Origin: CAZMZF01 sp964570765
GTDB taxonomy: Bacteria; Zixibacteria; MSB-5A5; RBG-16-43-9
Assembly: GCA_964570765.1 (NCBI GenBank)
Contig: CAZMZF010000032.1
Span: 1-22,154 of the forward strand
Direction: 5' to 3'
Length of the DNA stretch: 22,154 nt
Shown piece after piece: positions 1 through 7,024 of this stretch. A model generated the notes under the pieces. That model saw only the letters and a program-made list of their open reading frames with translations, was not told the DNA's origin and did not search any database. Numbering within the stretch: position 1 is the stretch's first letter; every line of letters starts with the position of its first letter. The position numbers and the translations under genes are program-made.

Positions 1-292
1 TATTACAAAAATTCATAATATCAAGATACAAGGGGCACAGCATGCTGTGCCCCTATGAATATCTCTGGCTCGGGCAGTCCGCCTTTGGTGTGACTGCCCG
101 CATGAGGGAGGGATAGGGGTACAACCCCTATCCCAGATTGTAGATAAAATTTGTGTCGGGCAGCTCCCGCAACCCGACCTACTTTTTCTACTGTTGGTCA
201 GTCCGCCTTTGGCAAGATGAAAGGAATAGGGAGGGGTACAATCCTTATCCCAGCATAGTGGTTTTTGCATCCATTTGGATGCACTCCATAAT
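1..292. repeat. Palindrome-rich non-coding stretch 3' of the S46 peptidase gene
   Basis: I see no credible gene here. There are several short perfect inverted repeats: 31-54 (24-nt palindrome centred on CATG), 71-79 with 92-100 (CGGGCAGTC arms), and 110-120 with 124-134 (11-bp arms, 3-nt loop). A degenerate copy of the last one lies at about 228-252. None is followed by a T-run, so they do not look like rho-independent terminators. They belong to the same general class of small palindromic repeats found throughout the window. Confidence 0.7.
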
Positions 293-2464
293 CTAACGTA
301 TAGTAAGCTCTTTTAGCAAACCCTCTGCGTGATAAACTTTATCCAGGAGAAAAAGGACATAACGGATATCCACATTAATTGCCCTTGTAATCTCAGGGTC
401 GAACTCATAATCCGAAGTCATCGCCTCGTAGTCACCATCAAAAGCTAAGCCAACCAATTCCCCTTTGCCATTCATCACCGGACTACCTGAATTTCCATTA
501 GTGATATCATTGGTGGAAAGAAAATCGACTGGAACTCCTCCAATCTCTTTATTAAAATAGGAGCCAAAATCTTTCCGTTGATAAACTGCTTGAAGCTTTT
601 CTGGAGCATCAAAAGGTTCTTCCCCGGTATTTTTCTCCATAACCCCAGAAAGGGTAGTTATATATTTATAGTTAACAGCATCTTTTGGGCTATACCCTTT
701 AACCTCGCCATAATTAAAACGGATAGTCCCGTTAGCATCGGGATATAACCTTCCTTTTTTCCATTCAGCATAAACCTGAATCAATTTGGGTTGTAGCCTT
801 TTTAATGCACCGGAGAACTCCTTGTTTCTTATCCTTATCTCCTCTCTTTCTACCTCTAAATCCCTGGCGAAATTGATATAAGAATCATCCAGTTTCTCCA
901 ACTCCTTTTTATTCATCTCAAACATTTTAAGCCGAGTTTCAATGGATCCGAGCTTTGTGTTCTGATATAGATGAGAAACGAAATTTTCTATTATTTTCTC
1001 CTTGTCCTGCTTTTCCTTCTCTGTAAAAATCTTCTCTATTGCCAGAATCTTCTGACTAATCGGAAGCTCCAGTGCTTTTTTCAAAAAGTAGGTTAAAACT
1101 TTTTTGTCAGCAGAGGGGACCAGATTGATCTGGGCTTCTTCAAACCATTCTTTTGTCTCTGCGGTATCCCGGTTTTGATACCCTGGTTCTCTATCGAAAT
1201 CTCTTTTCTCTTTTTCTAAGCTCCATTTATAGATGGTGGAGGCGAAATCAAGAAAATCAGTATAAGAGCTCATCCAGTTCATAAGAAACTCTTTATCCTG
1301 AAATTTTTTATTCTCTTTATATAAATTATCCAGCTCCGAGAGAACCTGCCCATATTTTGCCTTAAGCTCTGGATTTTTATTTAAAAATTCAGTAAATAAT
1401 TTCTCCTCTTCCATCTTTTTTAATAAAAGACCAAACTTTTTGAACCCGTCCAGCATTCCCTGATACTTTTTAAGGCGATTATACAAACCTTTGATTGTGG
1501 AGGATAATCTTATGGCAACTGAAGAATCCTCCGCAGATGATTTTTCAAAAATAGAGATTAGATCCAGACGGGTTTGTATGTCTTGAGGATAATCATGGTT
1601 GACCATATTATCGATAAAAAAAGAACTCTCATAACGACTGGTTGAACCCGGAAATCCCATAAGCATCACAAAATCCCCCTCTTTTACTCCAGCCGATGAA
1701 ATTTTAAGATAAACCTTTGAATTATAGGGGACATTTTCTTTGGAATATTCAACTGACTTTCCATCTGGAGATACATAAGCCCGTAAAATAGAGAAATCGC
1801 CCGCATGTCTGGGCCACATCCAGTTATCTGTTTCGCCGCCGTAATCTCCGATGGAGCGAGGCGGGGCAAATACTAATCTCACATCCCTGATCTTAAAATT
1901 GGTGAAAAGATAATACTCCTTACCCTCATACATACTCGCCAGTCTGCATCTTATATCTTCCCCCTTTTCGCATTCTTTTATGATTTTCTTGGAAACCTTC
2001 TCAATCGCCATATACCTTTCTAAGTCACTCATCTTTTCATTTACTACTTTTAAAACTTTATCAGTTACATCCTCAAAGGATTTGGTGATATATACATTAG
2101 TCCCGATCGCCGGAATTTCTTCCTCTCTGGTTTTAGCATAAAAACCATCTCTAAGATAATTATGTTCTGGTGTGCTCTGCCTCTGGATAGCTCCAAAAGC
2201 AACGTGATGATTGGTGATAATCAACCCTTCTGGAGAGACAAAAGATGCAGTTGCGCCTAATTGAACCACCGCATCCGAAATCCCACCCCCTTTGGGGTTA
2301 TAGATTTCCTCCGGATTTAACTTTAACCCTTTTGCCTTTAAACTATCAATCGGTAACTTATCAATCGAATCTAAAAGCCACATCCCCTCATCCGCAAGCG
2401 AATTTAAAAACAAAAACCCCAAAAGAGATAAAACCAGAAAAGTAAGGAATGATTTTTTATTCAT
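293..2464 (-). CDS. S46 family dipeptidyl-peptidase (DPP7/DPP11-like), secreted
   Basis: Serine exopeptidase of the S46 family, which removes dipeptides from peptide N-termini in the periplasm. The 723 residues match the usual family length of about 700-720. Residues 1-24 form a signal peptide (hydrophobic run ending NSLA, with cleavage probably before DEGMW, the typical mature start). The trypsin-like triad is visible: His87 in TNHHV, Asp223 in AGDFS and Ser659 in NGNSGSP. In P. gingivalis enzymes the residue 18 after the catalytic Ser sets P1 specificity (Gly in DPP7, Arg in DPP11). Here it is Gly677, which suggests hydrophobic P1 preference. The start has a good GGAGGAG site and a recognisable promoter upstream. 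The gene stands alone on the minus strand between repeats and an insertion sequence. The family call is secure; the specificity is inferred. Confidence 0.95.
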   Translation of the reverse strand: MNKKSFLTFLVLSLLGFLFLNSLADEGMWLLDSIDKLPIDSLKAKGLKLNPEEIYNPKGGGISDAVVQLGATASFVSPEGLIITNHHVAFGAIQRQSTPEHNYLRDGFYAKTREEEIPAIGTNVYITKSFEDVTDKVLKVVNEKMSDLERYMAIEKVSKKIIKECEKGEDIRCRLASMYEGKEYYLFTNFKIRDVRLVFAPPRSIGDYGGETDNWMWPRHAGDFSILRAYVSPDGKSVEYSKENVPYNSKVYLKISSAGVKEGDFVMLMGFPGSTSRYESSFFIDNMVNHDYPQDIQTRLDLISIFEKSSAEDSSVAIRLSSTIKGLYNRLKKYQGMLDGFKKFGLLLKKMEEEKLFTEFLNKNPELKAKYGQVLSELDNLYKENKKFQDKEFLMNWMSSYTDFLDFASTIYKWSLEKEKRDFDREPGYQNRDTAETKEWFEEAQINLVPSADKKVLTYFLKKALELPISQKILAIEKIFTEKEKQDKEKIIENFVSHLYQNTKLGSIETRLKMFEMNKKELEKLDDSYINFARDLEVEREEIRIRNKEFSGALKRLQPKLIQVYAEWKKGRLYPDANGTIRFNYGEVKGYSPKDAVNYKYITTLSGVMEKNTGEEPFDAPEKLQAVYQRKDFGSYFNKEIGGVPVDFLSTNDITNGNSGSPVMNGKGELVGLAFDGDYEAMTSDYEFDPEITRAINVDIRYVLFLLDKVYHAEGLLKELTIR

Positions 2465-2491
2465 AACTCCTCCATCTCAAAACTGATGGTA

Positions 2492-2520
2492 ATAATAACG
2501 ATTTTAAAAGAGCTAAACAA
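2492..2520 (-). promoter_or_regulatory. Sigma-70-like promoter for the S46 peptidase gene
   Basis: On the minus strand TTGTTT (2515-2520) and TATTAT (2492-2497) are separated by exactly 17 bp, about 30 bp upstream of the start codon. Both boxes are close to consensus. This is prediction from sequence only. Confidence 0.5.
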
Positions 2521-2573
2521 GAAGAAATTCTAATTGAACAGTAATAGCATGGCAAGCCGTGCCTCTATCGTTC

Positions 2574-2655
2574 TGTCATCGCGAGGTGTTCATTCGGACG
2601 GCGTAACAATCTGCAAAAATTATACGGATTGCTTCGCCTTCGGCTCGCAATGACA
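2574..2655. repeat. Palindromic mini-element, TGTCAT..GCGAG type
   Basis: The 12-nt ends 2574-2585 and 2644-2655 are inverted copies with one mismatch and enclose about 58 bp. The element has no coding content. A related element with TCATTCTGAG ends lies at 12711-12774. Confidence 0.6.
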
Positions 2656-2673
2656 CTTTATCATTCTAGTGAA

Positions 2674-2720
2674 GAGATAGAATCCACCTCAGGTGGATTC
2701 TGTCCCTGTGATTCTATCTC
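2674..2720. repeat. Nested palindromic element
   Basis: The outer inverted repeat is 2674-2683 with 2711-2720 (10 bp, perfect). Inside it is a perfect hairpin, 2679-2689 with 2691-2701 (11-bp arms, 1-nt centre). The two stems share bases and so are alternative folds. The element abuts the left end of the insertion sequence. Confidence 0.6.
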
Positions 2721-2770
2721 CAAAAAACCAAGGTAGTGTAAATTATTTTGTGTAAAATTGGGAAATGAAT

Positions 2771-2828
2771 TAGGGTATATCTCCTTAAGGTTAAAGTAAA
2801 CCGTCAAAATCAAGGAGGATATACCCTA
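2771..2828 (+). promoter_or_regulatory. Hairpin masking the transposase ribosome-binding site
   Basis: Bases 2771-2786 pair with 2812-2828: 16 base pairs with one bulged G at 2817 and a loop of about 25 nt. The 3' arm contains the whole AAGGAGG ribosome-binding site (2812-2818) and reaches the A of the ATG at 2828. A transcript entering from outside the element would carry both arms and hide the start. A promoter at the element's edge (TTGTGT at 2748-2753, a weak -10 near 2771-2780) would start inside the 5' arm and leave the site free. IS10 and IS50 use this logic; here it is inferred. Confidence 0.55.
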
Positions 2829-4207
2829 TGAAGCAAGTAGAATTTGGTGATAAGAATATAAACTTAAGATGGGCAGGGGTCAAGGAATATTTTTGGAAGC
2901 ATGTAGAGGATGAGAGCAGGCGGATAGTGAAGCGGTTATTGGAGGAGGGGTTGAGGGTAGAGTTAGATTATCAGATAGGAATAGGTAGGTATAGACGAGG
3001 AGTGGAAAGGAGGGATTACCGGAACGGATATTACCTTAGGGACTTGGTAACCAGTCTGGGTATGATTTCATCCTTTTTGGTTTCCCGCAGTCGAAAGGGA
3101 GTGTATAGGAGTCAGATTTTGGAGAGGTATAAGAGGAGGACCTTTAGTTTTGATCGTGCAGTAAAGGAGATGTTTGTATTAGGTTTGAGCACACGACGGA
3201 CGAAGGAGTTTTTTGATGGTTTCTTCGGGGAAAAAGTTTTAAGTCCTCAGGCGGTTAGCTTAATTTTCAGGAAGGTAGAGGAGGAATTAAAAAGTTACCG
3301 TGAGAGGAGGCTTTTAGATGATTATGTTTATTTGTTTTTAGATGGTTTTAGTGTTACTCTCAGACGAGCATTTAAGCAACCTTATACGATTTTGTTTGCC
3401 TTGGGGGTGACTGCGAAAGGTGAGAAGGAGGTGATAGACTTTAAGGTAGTCAGCTCTGAGAAGACCATACATCGTCAGAGTTTTCTACAGAGGTTATATA
3501 ATCGGGGGTTAGAGGGCAAGAATTCAAAGTTGATTATCTGCGATGGCTCTCCTGGTTTGGTAGAGGCGATCAGCTGGGTATATCCTGAGGTTAAAAGGCA
3601 GGATTGTCGACTTTGACCTTGAGGTAGTGTGCACAAACTGAGGAACCTGAGCAAATATATAAATAACAAAAAGGCCCATCGAAAAGAGCTTTATCAAGAT
3701 GCCAAAATGGTGTATGAAGCTGAAGGGCGTATGGATGCAGTTAATAAGGTCGAAAGATTTATCCGGGAGCGGCAACCCAAAGAACCTAAGGCAGTTAAGA
3801 ACTTCATCACCGATATTGATGATTCTTTGACTTTTTATGAGTTTGACCAGAGCTTATGGAAATTTTTAAAGTCTACTAATCCTCTGGAGAGTTATTTAAA
3901 AGAGATTTGTCGTAGGGTTAGATTAGTAGATTCTTTTAGAGATGAAAGAAGCTGTGATACCTTAGTCTTTGCTCTAGTTAAAAGATATAATGACCATAGG
4001 AGAAAGGTACCCTTATTCAAAAAAACTAAATTCACACAGAGAGCTCTGAAAAAGTTGGATCTGCAGGGCTGGTCCGCCTCTGGCGGACTGCCTACGAGTC
4101 ATAACCCATTGATATTTCGTAGGGTAGGCACCCTTGTCCGAATGGATCCATTCTGGACCCGACCATTCACATCTACTTTTTCAGAGACCAAACACAAATT
4201 TTCTTGA
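2828..4207 (+). pseudogene. IS256-family (Mutator-type) transposase, interrupted by in-frame stops
   Basis: DDE transposase of the Mutator/IS256 type, read in one frame. The first part (2828-3616, 262 aa) carries the first two catalytic Asp residues, in YLFLDGF (Asp172) and IICDGS (Asp239), and stops just after QDC. The frame resumes, without a shift, at GTG 3629 with VHKLRNLSKY and contains STNPLESYLKEI, holding the catalytic Glu. Between them lie TGA (3614-3616) and TGA (3620-3622). The family has a C-x2-H motif here; removing 18 nt (about 3611-3628) would restore Cys-Arg-Val-His, so an 18-nt in-frame insertion is the simplest explanation. The last roughly 50 codons are also foreign: they read through a palindromic repeat. 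Start: ATG after AAGGAGG. Stop suppression is possible but unsupported. Confidence 0.85.
4071..4153. repeat. Palindromic repeat inserted in the 3' end of the transposase
   Basis: Several inverted repeats sit side by side: 4072-4078 with 4082-4088 (GTCCGCC arms, TCT loop), 4091-4097 with 4117-4123 (CCTACGA arms), 4089-4095 with 4124-4130 (TGCCTAC arms), and a 14-nt palindrome at 4140-4153 around GGATCC. The GTCCGCC motif recurs at about 77-83 and 201-207. The encoded residues are unlike any transposase C-terminus. The exact borders of the insert are not visible without an intact relative. Confidence 0.6.
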
Positions 4208-4229
4208 CACACCCTTCTTAACTTAATAT

Positions 4230-4258
4230 TTGACGAGAATAAATTTATTGATTATCTT
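4230..4258 (+). promoter_or_regulatory. Sigma-70-like promoter for the beta-propeller gene
   Basis: TTGACG (4230-4235) and TATCTT (4253-4258) are spaced 17 bp apart, about 20 bp upstream of the ATG at 4280. They lie just outside the right end of the insertion sequence, so the gene keeps its own promoter. Confidence 0.5.
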
Positions 4259-4279
4259 TTTTAAAAACGGAGGTGTAAA

Positions 4280-5233
4280 ATGAAAAGGATAATTTTGATA
4301 GAGCTATCTTTAATAGTCTTGAATATGTTCTGGGTAGTAAGTAACAAAGCAAATAATATCCAAAAAGAGACTTATGTCACACAGACAATAATCAATGCTT
4401 CTTGGGGAAGGGAACCTGGACATTTTGGGGTATATGCTCTACCCGAAGGAGGGCCTGTAGCAGGACCTGAAACTTTTACCATCGCTCCCAATGGTGATAT
4501 TTACATTGAAGACGGAATAAACACACGCGTTCAAAGATTTAATTCTACTACAGAAGAACTTTTAAATGTAATTCCTGTTTTTATGGGAGCAGAATACGAT
4601 TTCTGTGTTGATCAGAATGGAGATATATATATGTTATATGCGGGTCTAGTGCCCAGTCAAGTATGGAAATATGACCAGAATGGGAATGTGTTGAAAAAGT
4701 ATAAGCTGTCTCACGGTTCGGGACCTCTCTTTTGTGATAAGCAAGGAAGATTATTTATTGGTGGACCTACAGTTTATCAGTTTGGAACCATTTCTGAAGA
4801 ATTTACTCCAGAACAGCAAAAAGCCACTTTAAGGGAAGGATTTGCAGGTTCGAATAATGTAGTTTTAAACCAAGGTAAAATTTTCCAGACAAAAGAAGGT
4901 AAATTACATCTGGTTGAATTTGACTCTACTGTTAAGAAAACAGGTAAGTCAGATAAAGAGTTTAGCTTGTACCGTTTAAACTTATATCCCTATGGAGTGG
5001 CTGGTTTTACTGGTGTGGATGAGCAGATGAATGTTTATACTACTTCTGGAAGTGTAATAAGAAAATATAATTCAGCAGGAGATTTAATGGCTGAATTTAC
5101 CATTCAAAAAGATGACTATATCTGGACTAGTAGATCACTGGTGTTAGATGAGCATGGTAATATTTATGTGATGTCTACTTCTAAAGATGGTTTAAAGATC
5201 ATCAAATGGTCGTCGGTTGAGGGAGGGAAGTGA
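4280..5233 (+). CDS. Secreted NHL/SMP-30-like beta-propeller protein
   Basis: Protein of 317 aa with an N-terminal hydrophobic signal segment (residues about 4-20), so probably exported or membrane-anchored. At least four repeats of the form [FLV]-x-x-D-x-x-G-x-[ILV]-Y follow, typical of NHL or six-bladed propeller proteins: PNGDIYIED (70-78), QNGDIYMLY (112-120), KQGRLFIGG (154-162) and HGNIYVMS (292-299), with a degenerate blade near EQMNVYTT (248-255). Such propellers usually bind ligands or proteins; no catalytic motif is visible, so I assign no reaction. It has its own promoter and a GGAGGTG ribosome site 6-7 nt before the ATG. The next gene is 350 bp downstream and has a separate promoter, so this is probably a single-gene unit. 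Confidence 0.8.
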   Translation: MKRIILIELSLIVLNMFWVVSNKANNIQKETYVTQTIINASWGREPGHFGVYALPEGGPVAGPETFTIAPNGDIYIEDGINTRVQRFNSTTEELLNVIPVFMGAEYDFCVDQNGDIYMLYAGLVPSQVWKYDQNGNVLKKYKLSHGSGPLFCDKQGRLFIGGPTVYQFGTISEEFTPEQQKATLREGFAGSNNVVLNQGKIFQTKEGKLHLVEFDSTVKKTGKSDKEFSLYRLNLYPYGVAGFTGVDEQMNVYTTSGSVIRKYNSAGDLMAEFTIQKDDYIWTSRSLVLDEHGNIYVMSTSKDGLKIIKWSSVEGGK

Positions 5234-5311
5234 AAACCTAATTTTGACTTTTAATCCTTCTTTTAGAACCTGGCCTGAATGAAAAAAAATTTACAAATCT
5301 CAATTTTTTAC

Positions 5312-5585
5312 TTGACAAACTAAAGTTGGTTATATTATTCTTATTTAAGAAACTTACGTAAATTAAAAGGAAGACCCAGGGATGGAATGGGCGGTGGGGT
5401 TAAACTGTTTTAAATAAAAAAAGGAGAGTAAGAGAGTAATTCAGGAAGTTGGCTCTTAACTTTTATCATAACCCCTACATAAGGAGGTGACAGTAGTTCT
5501 GAGGGGGAACAAAACTGGAGGTAAAAGAAGGAGAAACAAACCTGACAACATCCTTTAAACCTTTAAGAGAAAGGAGTTTAATTAT
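5312..5585 (+). promoter_or_regulatory. Promoter and long leader of the FNP-domain protein gene
   Basis: A consensus TTGACA (5312-5317) lies 18 bp from TATTCT (5336-5341). From there to the ATG at 5586 is a leader of about 240 nt with no credible gene. It contains three Shine-Dalgarno-like runs (near 5422, 5481 and 5518) that precede no open frame of note. I do not recognise a known riboswitch in it. The interval 5234-5311 shows nothing. Confidence 0.4.
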
Positions 5586-6362
5586 ATGCTTAAGAAAATA
5601 TCTTTGGTTGTCGTTCTGATATTTCTTTTGGGGAGTGTCGCCTGGTCAGCTAATAAATTAGTTGCTACTAACGACTTAAACAAAGCATCCCTGAATCTCT
5701 CTGCGGATGAGCCCTTAGGTGCAGTAGCCGTTGCTTTGAAATTCGCTGAACCAGGAACAGATGTTATCTGCACAAGGGCAGATTTCTCCAACGGGATAAC
5801 AGACTATATATCAGATGATGGGCAAAACGGTGTCAAGTTCACAATCATCGACAATGAAAAGAAGACCATCTTAGCTGTAGTCATACCATTCCAGGCTGAG
5901 GCGATCCCCAAAGGTGAAGGAGTTTTTCTGAATCTGGAATTCAAAGGTGAAGGAAAGGTTAAGCTGGAAGAGACCACTATCTGCCAGCAGAAAGGGATTT
6001 CTCTGGTGAATGCCAAGGCAGAACAAATTAAATTCGATTTCAGTCCAGTTGAACTTGGTAGTCCGATAAAGCCGGTCCTTCCCACAGAGTTTAACTTATC
6101 CCAGAACTATCCCAACCCATTTAACCCCACAACCACCATCAGCTATGCTCTGCCTGCAAATTCCTATGTCAAGCTATCGATTTACAACATCTTAGGGCAG
6201 AAGGTAAAGACCTTAGTGGATGGCGAGGAACAAGCTGGATTCAAAAATGTAATCTGGGAGGGTAAAAACGACCGGGGTGAAGAGGTTGGCTCTGGAATCT
6301 ACTTCTACCGGATACAGACTGGCTCTTTCACCAAAACCGCTAAGATGAGTTTGTTGAAATAA
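5586..6362 (+). CDS. Secreted cohesin-like protein with FNP-type (T9SS/FlgD-like) C-terminal domain
   Basis: Protein of 258 aa. Residues 1-21 form a signal peptide ending SVAWSA. Residues about 28-155 form a beta-rich module whose pattern (LGAVAVALKF ... AIPKGEGVFLNLEF) resembles cohesin-like domains. Residues about 171-258 are the common C-terminal domain starting LSQNYPNPFNP, continuing YNILGQKVKTL and ending in SGIYFYRI, related to FlgD Ig-like and T9SS type A sorting domains. In FCB-group bacteria such tails direct export to, or anchoring at, the outer surface; no secretion gene is in this window, so the route is inferred. The ribosome site is AAAGGAG, 9-10 nt before the ATG. A long leader precedes the gene and a strong terminator follows, so it is monocistronic and possibly highly expressed. 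Confidence 0.85.
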   Translation: MLKKISLVVVLIFLLGSVAWSANKLVATNDLNKASLNLSADEPLGAVAVALKFAEPGTDVICTRADFSNGITDYISDDGQNGVKFTIIDNEKKTILAVVIPFQAEAIPKGEGVFLNLEFKGEGKVKLEETTICQQKGISLVNAKAEQIKFDFSPVELGSPIKPVLPTEFNLSQNYPNPFNPTTTISYALPANSYVKLSIYNILGQKVKTLVDGEEQAGFKNVIWEGKNDRGEEVGSGIYFYRIQTGSFTKTAKMSLLK

Positions 6363-6416
6363 GTTTTTCTTCTTCCTCATTTCCTTTCCTTCGGATCCGA
6401 ATTAGGACCTGTGGTA

Positions 6417-6451
6417 AAGTCTCCCCGTATTTTACGGGGAGACTTTTTTTT
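6417..6451 (+). terminator. Rho-independent terminator after the FNP-domain gene
   Basis: A perfect 13-bp stem (6417-6429 with 6433-6445), GC-rich in its middle, has a TTT loop and is followed by T residues to 6451. It lies 55 bp after the stop codon at 6362. Confidence 0.93.
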
Positions 6452-6520
6452 AGACGATTTGGGTTTGATAAATTGAACCCATACAACCTTTGTTTGTAGG
6501 AGCTTGATTTATCACCAATT

Positions 6521-6600
6521 AACCCATGTTGAGGGCAACATGGGTTTACCAATTAAATTAGAGTTAATATTCGGTAAACCCGCCTTGCCCACAAGGCGGG
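6521..6600. repeat. Pair of small hairpin repeats upstream of rpmB
   Basis: Hairpin one is 6521-6531 with 6536-6546 (11-bp perfect arms, AGGG loop). Hairpin two is 6579-6587 with 6592-6600 (CCCGCCTTG arms, 4-nt loop). A degenerate copy of hairpin two lies at about 6644-6665. There is no coding content between 6452 and 6704. Confidence 0.6.
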
Positions 6601-6704
6601 ATAAATGTTAGCAAGCCCTCTGCAGATAATACAAACTCGGAAATCCCACCTTGCCCTCAAGATGGAATAAAGCCTTTTTAACTTATATTCTTAAATATTA
6701 ACTC

Positions 6705-6732
6705 TTGTTTTTTCGTAGAAAATATCTATATT
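6705..6732 (+). promoter_or_regulatory. Probable promoter of the rpmB operon
   Basis: TTGTTT (6705-6710) lies 16 bp from TATATT (6727-6732), about 38 bp upstream of the L28 start. The region is AT-rich, so chance matches are likely; moderate to low confidence. Confidence 0.35.
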
Positions 6733-6770
6733 GGAAAGTCGATTATAAAATTGAATTGATTGGAGGAAAG

Positions 6771-6962
6771 ATGTCAAAAACTTGTGAGATTTGCGGTAAA
6801 GGTCCACAATATGGACACACTGTCAGCCATGCTCATAACCTGTCCAAAAGGCGCTGGATGCCTAACCTGCAAAAAGTCCATGCCTTAGTTAATGGAAAAA
6901 GAGTCACCCTAAGGGTTTGTACCAGTTGCCTTAAAGCCGGTAAAATTCAGAAAGTAAAATAA
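6771..6962 (+). CDS. rpmB: 50S ribosomal protein L28
   Basis: Protein of 63 aa, the normal bacterial size, and a structural component of the large ribosomal subunit. It begins MSKTCEICGKGPQYGHTVSH, the classic L28 start with the first zinc-type Cys pair (Cys5, Cys8). The second pair (Cys50, Cys53) is in RVCTSC, so this is the zinc-binding form. The family-typical SHAHNLSKRRW segment is present. The start at 6771 is preferred over the in-frame upstream codon at 6705 because TGGAGGA sits 4 nt before the ATG and the extra 22 residues resemble no L28. It is the first gene of a probable plus-strand transcript with the nuclease and kinase genes below. Confidence 0.97.
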   Translation: MSKTCEICGKGPQYGHTVSHAHNLSKRRWMPNLQKVHALVNGKRVTLRVCTSCLKAGKIQKVK

Positions 6963-7006
6963 AGTGATCAGTGGTAAGTGGTCAGTTGAATTCATTACTG
7001 ATCACT
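6963..7006. repeat. Inverted repeat of the AGTGGTCAGT class
   Basis: The arms 6963-6972 and 6997-7006 are a perfect 10-bp inverted repeat starting right after the L28 stop codon. The inner sequence carries further AGTGGTCAGT and ACTGACCACT pieces. The same motif family occurs inside the HtrA gene at 14322-14390. Confidence 0.6.
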
Positions 7007-7024
7007 GACCACTAACAACTAACT

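Larger units (their letters stand above)
2732..4214 (+). mobile_element. Decayed IS256/Mutator-type insertion sequence
   Basis: The element is about 1.48 kb. Its left end (2732-2753, starting GGTAGTGT and ending TTTTGTGT) is an imperfect inverted copy of the right end (4192-4214, ACACAAATTTT to ACACACCC). These ends bracket one transposase reading frame, as in the IS256 family. Two changes suggest it is inactive: two TGA codons inside the transposase, and a palindromic repeat of roughly 90-110 bp inside its 3' end. Without that insertion the length would be near the usual 1.3-1.4 kb. I find no convincing 8-9 bp target duplication, so the insertion is probably old or rearranged. Confidence 0.75.

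Noticed and set aside
1..292. CRISPR array in the repeat-rich left end or elsewhere
   Set aside because: The repeats are palindromes of differing sequence without regular spacing or uniform spacers, and no cas genes are present.
3611..3628. Selenocysteine or stop-codon readthrough at the two TGA codons
   Set aside because: Two TGA codons so close together in an apparent insertion, with no SECIS-like hairpin I can recognise, fit decay better.
5342..5585. Known riboswitch in the leader of the FNP-domain gene
   Set aside because: No consensus of a familiar class (cobalamin, SAM, TPP, cyclic di-GMP) is recognisable by eye.
6705..6770. Upstream extension of L28
   Set aside because: The 22 extra residues match no L28, and a good ribosome site precedes the ATG at 6771.
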